From an uncultured Bacteroidales bacterium (GTDB lineage: Bacteria; Bacteroidota; Bacteroidia; Bacteroidales; Bacteroidaceae), in assembly GCA_902760345.1 (NCBI GenBank), contig CACWFY010000005.1, forward strand, positions 1-64,000: 64,000 nucleotides of DNA, read 5' to 3'. The notes beneath the pieces were generated by a model. It did no database searches. It saw only the letters and a list, made by a program, of their open reading frames with translations, and was not told where the DNA came from. Position numbers and translations under genes: made by a program. This document shows positions 7,528 through 14,966 of this stretch, piece after piece (position 1 is the stretch's first letter; each line of letters begins with the position of its first letter).

Positions 7528-9142
7528 CAAGTTGTTTTTGTCATTAGTTGTGCTGCTGGCGCTGGGTGCTATACAGACAGCAGACGCCCAGAAGAAAAAA
7601 TCATTCCGCCAATTGACGAAGACCTATATGGGATTTGTCAAGAGCCAGAACAAGGGTAGGGCAAAGCTTGCACAGAAGCGTGCCAGCGACCCTGCAACCG
7701 TTACCCGCGACAAGGCAGAAGCTGCTGAGGAGGAAGATGATGATCCATACAGCGCTTTTCAGTCTTTCCGCAATAATGCCTATGCTGACTATGAGGAGTT
7801 CCGTAACAAGTGTAATGCTGACTATGCCGAATTTCTGCAGTCTGCGTGGGGTACGTTCCAGGCCACTCCTGGCCAGCCCAAACCCAAGGACGAGGAGAAG
7901 CCGCCCGTTGTCATAGAGGAGAAAGAAGAACAGAAGCCTGTAGTCGACAGGCCTATACCCATCAAGGAGACCGTTCTGCCGCCTGCTCCTGAGGAACAGC
8001 CGCTGCCTGTGGCCCCCATTGTGGAACAGGACGAGCCGTCAGAGTATGACAATTGGAAGGACTTCACCATTTATGGTACTACGCTGAGTGTTCGTTTCGA
8101 GGACAGCCAGCGTTTCCGTCTGTCTAAATGTAATGAAGATGCCGTTGCCGAAGCTTGGTTGCGCCTCTCTGAGCCCGACTATAACAATACTCTCTGCGAC
8201 TGTCTAGCTATTCGCGAAGACATGCAGCTCAGCGACTGGGCCTATTTGAACATGCTTGACGCCATTGCAAAAGCCTGTCTTGGCGATGGTAATGAGGCCA
8301 CGCTACTCGCAGCGTTTTTCTATTGTCAGACGGGTTATCAGATGCGTCTGGCCTTCGGCTCCAACAAGCTGTATATGCTCTATGCCTCAAAGCACTATGT
8401 CTACGGCAAGCCCTACTTCCTGGTAGACGACGAGTTTTACTATCCGTTCAACTGTGAAGAGGAGAATCTGCAGATTTGTGAGGCCGCCTTCCCACAAGAG
8501 AAGCCCCTCTCGCTGCTTGTTCCCCAGCAGCAACTGTTTACGGAGGTGCTGACCCCGTCGCGCACGCTGACCTCTCAGCGCTATCCAGAGATGTCGCTGA
8601 AAGTATCGGTCAACCGCAACCTCGTCGAGTTCTACGACAGCTATCCCACATCGTCGTTAGGCAAGGACTTTATGACGCGTTGGGCCATGTATGCCAATAC
8701 TCCTGTAGATTGTACTGTTGGAGAGTCGCTTTATCCCGCCCTGCGTAAGCAGTTGCAGGGACTGAGTCAGCTGGAGGCTGTCGAGCGTCTGCTCAACTGG
8801 GTGCAGACCGCCTTCGTCTATGAGTACGACGAGAACGTCTGGGGCCATGACCGTGCCTTTTTTACTGAAGAGACGCTCTATTACCCCAAGTGCGACTGTG
8901 AAGACCGTTCCATTCTTCTGTCTCGACTCGTGCGCGACCTGCTGGGCCTGAAGACCGTTTTGGTCTATTACCCTGGCCACTTGGCTATGGCAGTCGGCTT
9001 TACTGAAGATGTTCGCGGCGACTTCCTTACGTTGGGAGGCGAGCGCTATATCGTCTGCGACCCGACTTATATCAATGCCCGTGTAGGCCGTACCATGCCA
9101 GGCATGGATAATGCTCAGGCCACGGCTATTCTACTACAATAG
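7517..9142 (+). CDS. Exported transglutaminase-like protein
   Basis: 541 residues from ATG 7517; the longer ORF from 7424 is rejected because MSHNKLF begins a clean signal peptide ending IQTADAQ. Residues about 25-60 are basic, about 60-110 hold charged YxDYEEFRNKCNADYAEF-like repeats, and about 115-180 are a Pro/Glu-rich linker (EEKPPVVIEEKEEQ, PPAPEEQPLPV). The C-terminal half carries a transglutaminase-like triad: Cys in YYPKCDCEDRS, His in YYPGHLAMAV and Asp in YIVCDPTY. Such domains act as proteases or amide-transfer enzymes in the periplasm. Last gene of the operon with DUF4384 and CHASE2 proteins; no promoter of its own. Confidence 0.8.
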   Translation: MSHNKLFLSLVVLLALGAIQTADAQKKKSFRQLTKTYMGFVKSQNKGRAKLAQKRASDPATVTRDKAEAAEEEDDDPYSAFQSFRNNAYADYEEFRNKCNADYAEFLQSAWGTFQATPGQPKPKDEEKPPVVIEEKEEQKPVVDRPIPIKETVLPPAPEEQPLPVAPIVEQDEPSEYDNWKDFTIYGTTLSVRFEDSQRFRLSKCNEDAVAEAWLRLSEPDYNNTLCDCLAIREDMQLSDWAYLNMLDAIAKACLGDGNEATLLAAFFYCQTGYQMRLAFGSNKLYMLYASKHYVYGKPYFLVDDEFYYPFNCEEENLQICEAAFPQEKPLSLLVPQQQLFTEVLTPSRTLTSQRYPEMSLKVSVNRNLVEFYDSYPTSSLGKDFMTRWAMYANTPVDCTVGESLYPALRKQLQGLSQLEAVERLLNWVQTAFVYEYDENVWGHDRAFFTEETLYYPKCDCEDRSILLSRLVRDLLGLKTVLVYYPGHLAMAVGFTEDVRGDFLTLGGERYIVCDPTYINARVGRTMPGMDNAQATAILLQ

Positions 9143-9203
9143 TGGCAGAACAAGAAGAATCATTCTATTTTAAAAACATAAATCAACTAAACAAACAAAA
9201 AAG

Positions 9204-10610
9204 ATGAAGCAATTCAATGACAAGAACTTCGTGCTTGACAACGAAGTCGCTCAGGACCTGTTCCACAACCATGCGGCCAAGATGCCCATTATCGACTACC
9301 ACTGTCACCTGATTCCCGAGATGGTGGCCAACGACCACAAGTTCAAGAGCATTACCGAGTTGTGGTTGGGTGGCGACCACTACAAGTGGCGCGCCATGCG
9401 TACCAATGGTGTCGACGAGCGTTACTGCACAGGCAAGGACACCAGCGACTGGGAGAAGTTCGAAAAGTGGGCCGAGACGGTTCCCTACACCCTGCGCAAT
9501 CCGCTGTACCACTGGACTCACCTGGAGCTGAAAACCGCCTTTGGCATTGAGAAGCTGCTGAGCCCCAAGACCGCCCGCGAGATTTTCGACGAGTGTAACG
9601 AGAAGCTGAAGCAGCCAGAATTCTCAGCCCGTGGTCTGATGAAGCACTATAACGTAGAGTGTGTGTGCACCACCGATGATCCCGTCGACGACCTGCACAA
9701 CCACATCGAGTATGCTAGCAACAAGGCTGCCGACGATCCCATGATGATTCCTGCTTGGCGTCCTGACAAGGCTATGAATATTGAGAAGCCTGAGTTTGGT
9801 GCTTATGTCCATCAGCTCGAGCAGGTCAGCGGAGTCACTATCACGCGCTTTGCTGATATGGTCGACGCCCTGAAGAAGCGTCACGACTTCTTTGCAGCCA
9901 ATGGCTGTAAGCTTTCAGATCACGGTATCGAGGAGTTCTACGACGAGGAGTATACCGACTCGCAGATTGAGACCATCTTCGAGAAGGCTTTGCGTGGCCA
10001 GCAGCTTTCGAATCTTGAGATTCGTCAGTACAAGAACTGCTTCCTGACGGTGATGGCCGAGATGGATGCTGACGCCGATTGGACACAGCAGTTCCATTAT
10101 GGTGCTATCCGCGACAACAATACGAAGATGTACAATCAGCTGGGTCCTGACACTGGCTTCGACTCTATCGGTGAGTTCAATACTGCCAAGGCTATGTCGA
10201 AGTTCCTGAACAAGCTGAATATGGAGGGCAAGCTCACGCGTACCATATTATATACATTGAATCCCTGTGCCAACGAGGTCATTGCTACCATGCTTGGCAA
10301 CTTCCAGGGTGGCGAACCCGGCAAGATTCAGTTCGGTTCAGGCTGGTGGTTCAACGACCAGAAGGACGGTATGGAGCGCCAGATGAATGCCCTCTCGGTG
10401 TTGGGTCTGCTGTCACGCTTCGTGGGTATGCTGACCGACAGCCGTTCGTTCCTCAGCTATCCGCGTCACGAGTACTTCCGTCGCATTCTCTGCAACATGC
10501 TGGGCAACGACGTAGAGAAGGGCTTGCTGCCTGACGACCGCGAACTGCTGGGCCGTATGGTCGAGGACATCTCGTACAACAATGCTCGTCGCTACTTTAA
10601 GTTCTATTAA
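9204..10610 (+). CDS. uxaC: Glucuronate (uronate) isomerase
   Basis: A 468-residue cytoplasmic isomerase converting D-glucuronate to D-fructuronate and D-galacturonate to D-tagaturonate, the first step of uronate catabolism. The amidohydrolase-fold metal motif HCHLIP is at residues about 33-38, and FGSGWWFNDQKDGMERQ near residue 380 is typical of the family. Full length. The other uxa/uxu genes are not adjacent. It lies 61 bases after the transglutaminase gene without a clear promoter, so it may be partly read from that operon. It ends before a strong terminator at 10707. Confidence 0.96.
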   Translation: MKQFNDKNFVLDNEVAQDLFHNHAAKMPIIDYHCHLIPEMVANDHKFKSITELWLGGDHYKWRAMRTNGVDERYCTGKDTSDWEKFEKWAETVPYTLRNPLYHWTHLELKTAFGIEKLLSPKTAREIFDECNEKLKQPEFSARGLMKHYNVECVCTTDDPVDDLHNHIEYASNKAADDPMMIPAWRPDKAMNIEKPEFGAYVHQLEQVSGVTITRFADMVDALKKRHDFFAANGCKLSDHGIEEFYDEEYTDSQIETIFEKALRGQQLSNLEIRQYKNCFLTVMAEMDADADWTQQFHYGAIRDNNTKMYNQLGPDTGFDSIGEFNTAKAMSKFLNKLNMEGKLTRTILYTLNPCANEVIATMLGNFQGGEPGKIQFGSGWWFNDQKDGMERQMNALSVLGLLSRFVGMLTDSRSFLSYPRHEYFRRILCNMLGNDVEKGLLPDDRELLGRMVEDISYNNARRYFKFY

Positions 10611-10706
10611 GTGAAGGCAGATATGCTTGCATAATCTGCTGAACGACTTAGAACTCGAGCAATGCTCAAATTCTATTAAGCGAGCATAATCGCATTATAT
10701 CATTGG

Positions 10707-10748
10707 GAAATACCAAAGGAAATAGCTTTTTTCTTTGGTATTTCTTTA
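10707..10748 (+). terminator. Rho-independent terminator upstream of trpS
   Basis: GAAATACCAAAG pairs with CTTTGGTATTTC (12 bp) followed by T-rich sequence. It separates uxaC from trpS; the 3' arm contains the TTTG used as the trpS -33 element. Confidence 0.8.
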
Positions 10749-10764
10749 TTTTTTATTACTTTTG
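10734..10764 (+). promoter_or_regulatory. Promoter of trpS
   Basis: TTTG at 10734-10737 and TACTTTTG at 10757-10764, 19 bases apart, 28 bases before ATG 10793. Confidence 0.7.
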
Positions 10765-10792
10765 CACCCAAATTAGAAAACACTAACAAATT

Positions 10793-11881
10793 ATGGGAAA
10801 AGTTATACTTACTGGTGACCGTCCTACAGGCAAGCTGCACCTGGGACATTACGTTGGGTCACTGCGCCGTCGCGTAGAGTTGCAGAATGCCGGCGACTAC
10901 GATAAGATGTTTGTATTCATGGCTGACGTACAGGCCCTGACCGATAATGCCGACAATCCGGAAAAGATTCGCCAGAACATCATTGAGGTGGCGCTCGACT
11001 ATCTCTCGGCAGGTCTCGACCCTGAGAAATGCACCATCTTCATCCAGAGTCAGATAGCCGAACTGGCTGAGTTGACGACCTATCTGATGAACCTCATCAC
11101 GGTGTCGCGCGTACAGCGCAATCCTACGGTGAAGACGGAAATCAAGATGCGCAACTTCGAGGCCAACATCCCGTTGGGCTTCTTCTGCTATCCTGTCTCA
11201 CAGGCTGCCGACATCACCCTGTTCAAGTCGACAACCGTCCCTGTGGGCGAAGACCAGGAGCCGATGCTCGAGGTGACGCGCGAACTGGTGCGTCGCTTCA
11301 ATCAGATCTATGCACCCGTGCTCGTCGAGCCCAACATCATGCTGCCCGAGAATGCCACAGCACGTCGTCTGCCAGGCACCGACGGCAAGGAGAAGATGTC
11401 GAAGTCGCTGGGCAACTGCATCTACCTCTCTGATGATGCCGACACCGTTTGGCAGAAAGTTCGCTCGATGTATACCGACCCTGAGCACATCAACCTCAAC
11501 GACCCGGGTCATGTCGAGGGTAACGCCGTGTTTACCTATCTCGACGCCTTCTCGCGTCCTGAGCACTTCGCAGCCTATTGGCCCGAATACCAGAACCTCG
11601 ACGAGCTGAAAGACCACTACCGTCGTGGCGGTTTGGGCGATATGAAGTGCAAGAAGTTCCTCAACCAGATTCTCAACGAGTTCCTCGAGCCCATGCGCCA
11701 GCGTCGCCACGAGTTCGAGCAGGACATTCCCGAAATCTACAACATCTTGAAGAAAGGTACGGAGAAAGCTCGCGAGACTGCTGCACAGACCATGGATGAA
11801 GTGCGCCAGGCTATGCGCATCAACTATTTCGACGACGCAGAGCTCATTCGCAGTCAGGCCGAGGCATACCGACAGAAGTAA
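10793..11881 (+). CDS. trpS: Tryptophan--tRNA ligase
   Basis: A 362-residue class I aminoacyl-tRNA synthetase that charges tRNA-Trp. Signature motifs are intact: [13 protein letters not shown] (HIGH-type motif, residues 8-20) and [12 protein letters not shown] (KMSKS motif near residue 200). Length fits the bacterial type. Single-gene transcript with its own promoter and a hairpin directly after the stop codon. Confidence 0.97.
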   Translation: MGKVILTGDRPTGKLHLGHYVGSLRRRVELQNAGDYDKMFVFMADVQALTDNADNPEKIRQNIIEVALDYLSAGLDPEKCTIFIQSQIAELAELTTYLMNLITVSRVQRNPTVKTEIKMRNFEANIPLGFFCYPVSQAADITLFKSTTVPVGEDQEPMLEVTRELVRRFNQIYAPVLVEPNIMLPENATARRLPGTDGKEKMSKSLGNCIYLSDDADTVWQKVRSMYTDPEHINLNDPGHVEGNAVFTYLDAFSRPEHFAAYWPEYQNLDELKDHYRRGGLGDMKCKKFLNQILNEFLEPMRQRRHEFEQDIPEIYNILKKGTEKARETAAQTMDEVRQAMRINYFDDAELIRSQAEAYRQK

Positions 11882-11886
11882 AATGA

Positions 11887-11921
11887 AAAGTCCCATTTCA
11901 ACCCTCTTGAAATCGGACTTT
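11887..11921 (+). terminator. Hairpin terminator after trpS
   Basis: Nested stem: AAAGTCC at 11887-11893 with GGACTTT at 11915-11921, and ATTTCAA with TTGAAAT inside, loop CCCTC. Only weakly T-rich sequence follows, so it may be an mRNA end-stabilising hairpin. Confidence 0.6.
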
Positions 11922-11934
11922 ATATATTGCCATC

Positions 11935-12016
11935 GTGAATACTACGTTTTCACTCGGTGAATACTATGTTTTCACGCCCTCAAAACTATGTTTTCACCAC
12001 GTGAAAACATAGTTTT
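11935..12016. repeat. Three 22-bp units plus an inverted copy (array A1)
   Basis: Three direct 22-bp units (11935-11956, 11957-11978, 11979-12000) of consensus GTGAATACTATGTTTTCAC plus three bases. Each unit is nearly an inverted repeat by itself: GTGAAWAC, TAT, GTTTTCAC. The third unit continues into an inverted copy at 12001-12016, giving a perfect 16-bp inverted repeat (AAAACTATGTTTTCAC) with a three-base loop. No open reading frame crosses it convincingly. Confidence 0.85.
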
Positions 12017-12038
12017 TATTTTGCCTATACTTGTTACC

Positions 12039-12148
12039 CGTCTATGTGGCACTAGATGGTCGTCTATGTGGCACTTTGTCGACGGCATACCGTAACTTTG
12101 TTGACGGCATACCGTAACTTTGTTGACGGCATACCGTAACTTCGTAAC
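12039..12148. repeat. Five tandem 22-bp units (array A2)
   Basis: Five head-to-tail 22-bp units at 12039, 12061, 12083, 12105 and 12127. The first two share CGTCTATGTGGCACT; the last three share CGGCATACCGTAACTT, two of them being identical over all 22 bases. The words GTGGCACTTTGT and CGTAACTTTG also occur in the array at 41673. Confidence 0.85.
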
Positions 12149-12180
12149 TGCCAAAATGGCGCATTCTTTTTAAAAAACCT

Positions 12181-12425
12181 CCATCTCTCCCGTCAATACC
12201 TTAGAAGCCCTTTAAACAGGGGCTTTTGCTGCTTTCATCACTCCCGTCAACACTCACGTGATTTCTCCCGTGATCTATTCCCTGATTTTTCTTGATTCCT
12301 CTGCTGTATGAGTGTTGACGGGAGTGTTGACGGGAGAGATTACGGGAGAGATCCACTTTGTCTCTCCGATCTCAAGTCCTTTGTACAAAGGCTTTTCTGG
12401 ATGCGGACGGGAGAGATGAGGGATT
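12181..12425. repeat. Large imperfect inverted repeat with CTCCCGTCAA palindromes
   Basis: CTCCCGTCAA-type words occur forward at 12187 and 12241 (and CTCCCGTGAT at 12265), and inverted as TTGACGGGAG at 12315 and 12327, with ACGGGAGAGAT at 12342 and 12407. Each outer end also carries a small hairpin: AAGCCC to GGGCTT at 12205-12225, and AAGTCC to AAGGCTT around CCTTTGTACAAAGG at 12374-12394. The whole is roughly mirror-symmetric about 12290, like a REP cluster or MITE. A RAYT-like transposase pseudogene lies about 950 bases downstream. Confidence 0.7.
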
Positions 12426-12513
12426 TTTCGTTCATCCCTGTTTTTTTGATGCATCAGCGAGCTATGTCTTGAAATAATCTCGCCGATTCCTTTTTAGTCT
12501 GAAAATAATTTCC

Positions 12514-12521
12514 TATCTTTG
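12514..12521 (+). promoter_or_regulatory. -7 box of the lipoprotein gene
   Basis: TATCTTTG at 12514-12521 with a weak T-rich -33 region. The predicted leader to ATG 12600 is about 70 bases. Confidence 0.6.
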
Positions 12522-12599
12522 CAGTGTCGCTTCAGAGCGATTTTAAGGCTAAGATGGAGAATATAAAAAGTGGAACTAAGAACTAAAAATTTTATAACT

Positions 12600-13397
12600 A
12601 TGAAGATTCTGAAGATATGGAGTATTTTTATGCTTGTAACTATCTTAATGCCAGCGTTATCGAGTTGTAGTAAAGATAGTAATGGGGGAGGTGGAGGAAG
12701 CGAGTCGAATCTATTATCTCGTGCTATAGGCACATGGGTATGCACTCAGAGTTCCGACGTTACTAGTGGGGGGACGATCTACACCGGACTGATGGTTGGC
12801 AAAACAATTACCATTAAGAACAATGGTACTTATACCTCGACCTCCTCGGATTTTGGCTATACAGGTACATTTTCTATCAGCGAAGATGTAATTATTGCTA
12901 AGAGTAACAGAGGAACGTTTAAAATAAAAGCTACGATAAATGGGAATGTGATGACGTGGGATGGTACAGCCAGTAACGGAGTTGCATTCAAATATGTCTT
13001 TAAAAAAAATACAGAGAGTGGCGTTGCTGACCTGCAATCACTTGCTATAGGAACTTGGAAATGCACACAGAGTACTGACACTTGGCAGAATGGTAATTCG
13101 TATACCGGACTGATGGTAGGTAAGGAAATCACCATCAAGAACGATGGTACATATACTTCAACATCCTCAGATTTTGGAACATCTGGTTCGTATACTATCA
13201 GTGGCAATAAGATAATAGCAAATAGTATTAGTGGCAGTATGTTTGATATAACTGTAACCTTCAGCGGCGATAACATGACGTGGAATGGCGTAACTAACAA
13301 TGGCATCACATTCAAATATGTTTTTCAAAAGATAAACGCAGTACCTAATGAGGTGTATCCCAATTATGATTCTAATAATGGACTGGGAAGCCTTTGA
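12600..13397 (+). CDS. Lipoprotein with two tandem lipocalin-like repeats
   Basis: 265 residues from ATG 12600. The signal peptide ends in a lipobox (ALSSC, Cys about 23), so it should be a lipid-anchored envelope protein, followed by a Gly-rich linker. Two ~95-residue repeats follow, each running from AIGTW-C-TQS to FKYVFKK or FKYVFQK, with YTGLMVGK, TITIKN-GTYTSTSSDFG and N-MTW-G shared. The pattern resembles small lipocalin-like domains of Bacteroidales lipoproteins. The two copies are very similar at DNA level too, which points to a recent internal duplication. The last 20 bases overlap the start of the transposase pseudogene, so the C-terminal ~20 residues may be foreign. Ligand unknown. 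Confidence 0.8.
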   Translation: MKILKIWSIFMLVTILMPALSSCSKDSNGGGGGSESNLLSRAIGTWVCTQSSDVTSGGTIYTGLMVGKTITIKNNGTYTSTSSDFGYTGTFSISEDVIIAKSNRGTFKIKATINGNVMTWDGTASNGVAFKYVFKKNTESGVADLQSLAIGTWKCTQSTDTWQNGNSYTGLMVGKEITIKNDGTYTSTSSDFGTSGSYTISGNKIIANSISGSMFDITVTFSGDNMTWNGVTNNGITFKYVFQKINAVPNEVYPNYDSNNGLGSL

Positions 13398-14446
13398 GAA
13401 ACATAAGCCTTTTGCTGGCGAGAAGAAACCTTCTATGCTACGGCGACGTGTTGGTCACGACTATGAATCGCGGCGCATATACCTTATTACAATGACCGTC
13501 GAGGGTCGCCGCTCTCTGTTGGGCCGTCTGGTGGGAGACGCAGAAGCGGAGAAAGACAGTCCTGATGCCCCAAGAATTGAACTGTCGCCCTTAGGCGAAG
13601 AGGTAAGAGACTGCTGTGGACATCTATCAGCAGTTACTATCCTGAGGTTAAAGTGCTGGCCATAACGATAATGCCCGACCACCTGCATGGCATCCTTTTC
13701 GTAGAGCGGCAGATGGAACAACACTTGGGAATGGTCATCAAGGGGTTTAAGGCGGGCTGTAATAAAGCCTACCGCAGATGGCTTTCGTCTAAAGAGGGGC
13801 TGGTGGGTAGTTCTGTGCCGCAACAGTGTTGCAGCAAAGATAACAATGACAACGGCAGCAGCAATGACAACGACAGGACGCATGGCTTCCTATTCTCACG
13901 GAATTCAACGACCATATCCTAGAGGGGCCTGATGAGCTTGAGTGTTGGTTTAACTACCTTGATGATAACCCTCGCAGATTGGCTGTGAAACTTCAGCATC
14001 CAGAGTTCTTTACGATAGTTCGTCAGAGAAGCATCGGAGGGTGGTCTTGTCAGATGATTGGTAACCAAGCGCTCCTTGCTTATCCTGAGAAAGCTGCAGT
14101 CATCGTTCATCGTGCTTATAGCGATGAAGAATACGAGCAGATGAAGCGTAGATGGCTTGCACTTGGTGAGAACGGAGGAGTCTTGGTGAGTGCTGCCATT
14201 GCTGCCAGAGAGAAGGCGGTGATGCGTGAGGCAAGAAATCGTGGCTATCGGTTTATTGTACTTCGTGAGAATGGATTCCCTCCTTTATATAAGCCTGCAG
14301 GTGAGTCTTTTGATGCATGTTCTAGCGGGACTTTGCTCCAAATAAGTCCTTGGGAGTATCACATGAACAGATGCACTATCTCGCGTAATCAGTGTCTGCA
14401 ACTGAACAGATTGGCTGAGTTGATTGCAGATCCTGATTATCCCTGA
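13378..14446 (+). pseudogene. RAYT-like HUH/Y1 transposase gene with two frameshifts
   Basis: Three successive reading frames together encode one protein. Frame 1 (13378 to about 13616) gives the N-terminus MDWEAFEKHKPFAGEKK and IYLITMTVEGRR. Frame 3 (from about 13617 to 13919) gives YYPEVKVLAITIMPDHLHGI with the His-x-His pair of the HUH motif, and NKAYRRW holding a candidate catalytic Tyr. Frame 2 (from about 13866 to 14446) gives FNDHILEGPDELECWFNYLD, NPRRLAVKLQHPEFF and a ~110-residue C-terminal region (VIVHRAYSDEEYEQMK through LVSAAIAAREKAVMREA to the end). This is the REP-associated tyrosine transposase layout plus an extra domain that may be a DprA-like Rossmann fold (inference). The second frameshift lies in or just after a 9-bp repeat tract. 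Decayed gene or sequencing error cannot be told apart here. Confidence 0.75.
13842..13877. repeat. Four 9-bp units inside the transposase pseudogene
   Basis: AACAATGAC, AACGGCAGC, AGCAATGAC, AACGACAGG in tandem, read as Asn/Asp/Ser/Gly in the local frame. The reading frame changes within or just after this tract. Confidence 0.6.
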
Positions 14447-14931
14447 GTCGCCAAATAAAAATTTAATCGGTCTTGTAATGGCATTTTAGCATAGCGACGC
14501 CACTCGTTGGTGCCGTTAGGCTTGTTGTCGAGATAGTGGAGGTCGTGCATGAAAGTGTAGGCTTCCAGTTCGAAGGGGTTCAGCAGGTAGCCTGCATTCT
14601 TCAGCCGGCGGCAGTAGCGGCAAGCCGTCAGCCAATACCAGCCGTAGCGCAGATAGAACAGGCACCACGAATCGTGGCAGGCGCGTGCCTGATAGAGATG
14701 AATTATCTCGTGGTTTTTCAAGGAGCCTAAATACGTGCCGTTCTTTGACCTGTCGGTCAAAGTGTGGCACGCATTGAACGCTTCGGCTTCCTGTTGGCTA
14801 TGGGTGATGATGTGTCCGAAAAAGGTTAAGCCTTCATATCCCCGTTTTATCCAGCGAGGCATGGCCACAGCCTTCATGTCGTCGAGGCGACTGGGAGGCG
14901 CGGCACGGAGCATCATCAGAAGGATGTTCAT
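14437..14931 (-). CDS. Small protein with an HExxH motif
   Basis: 164 residues, no signal peptide but several aromatic-rich stretches (SWCLFYLRYGWYWLTACRYC). It contains NHEIIHLYQAR, a match to the HExxH zinc-protease motif, and an ELEAYTF segment about 50 residues later that could give the third ligand (Glu). An envelope-associated metalloprotease-like role is possible but unproven; the motif is short and may be chance. It lies 35 bases downstream of metY on the same strand and overlaps the end of the transposase pseudogene by ten bases. Confidence 0.65.
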   Translation of the reverse strand: MNILLMMLRAAPPSRLDDMKAVAMPRWIKRGYEGLTFFGHIITHSQQEAEAFNACHTLTDRSKNGTYLGSLKNHEIIHLYQARACHDSWCLFYLRYGWYWLTACRYCRRLKNAGYLLNPFELEAYTFMHDLHYLDNKPNGTNEWRRYAKMPLQDRLNFYLATQG

Positions 14932-14939
14932 TCCTTATT

Positions 14940-14958
14940 CCCAGCGGTTACCGCTGGG
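14940..14958. other. Perfect 9-bp hairpin between metY and the HExxH gene
   Basis: CCCAGCGGT pairs with ACCGCTGGG with a single-base loop. No T-run follows on either strand, so it is more likely an mRNA processing or stability element than a terminator. Confidence 0.55.
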
Positions 14959-14966
14959 CACACTAA

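Noticed and set aside
11935..12148. CRISPR array
   Set aside because: Units are contiguous at 22 bp with no unique spacers, and no cas genes are present.
13378..14446. Programmed frameshifting to make one transposase protein
   Set aside because: Two shifts at sites without a slippery heptamer followed by a structure; the second lies by a repetitive tract. Decay or sequencing error is simpler.
14940..14958. Terminator between metY and the HExxH gene
   Set aside because: A strong stem but no T-run on either strand, so kept only as a hairpin.
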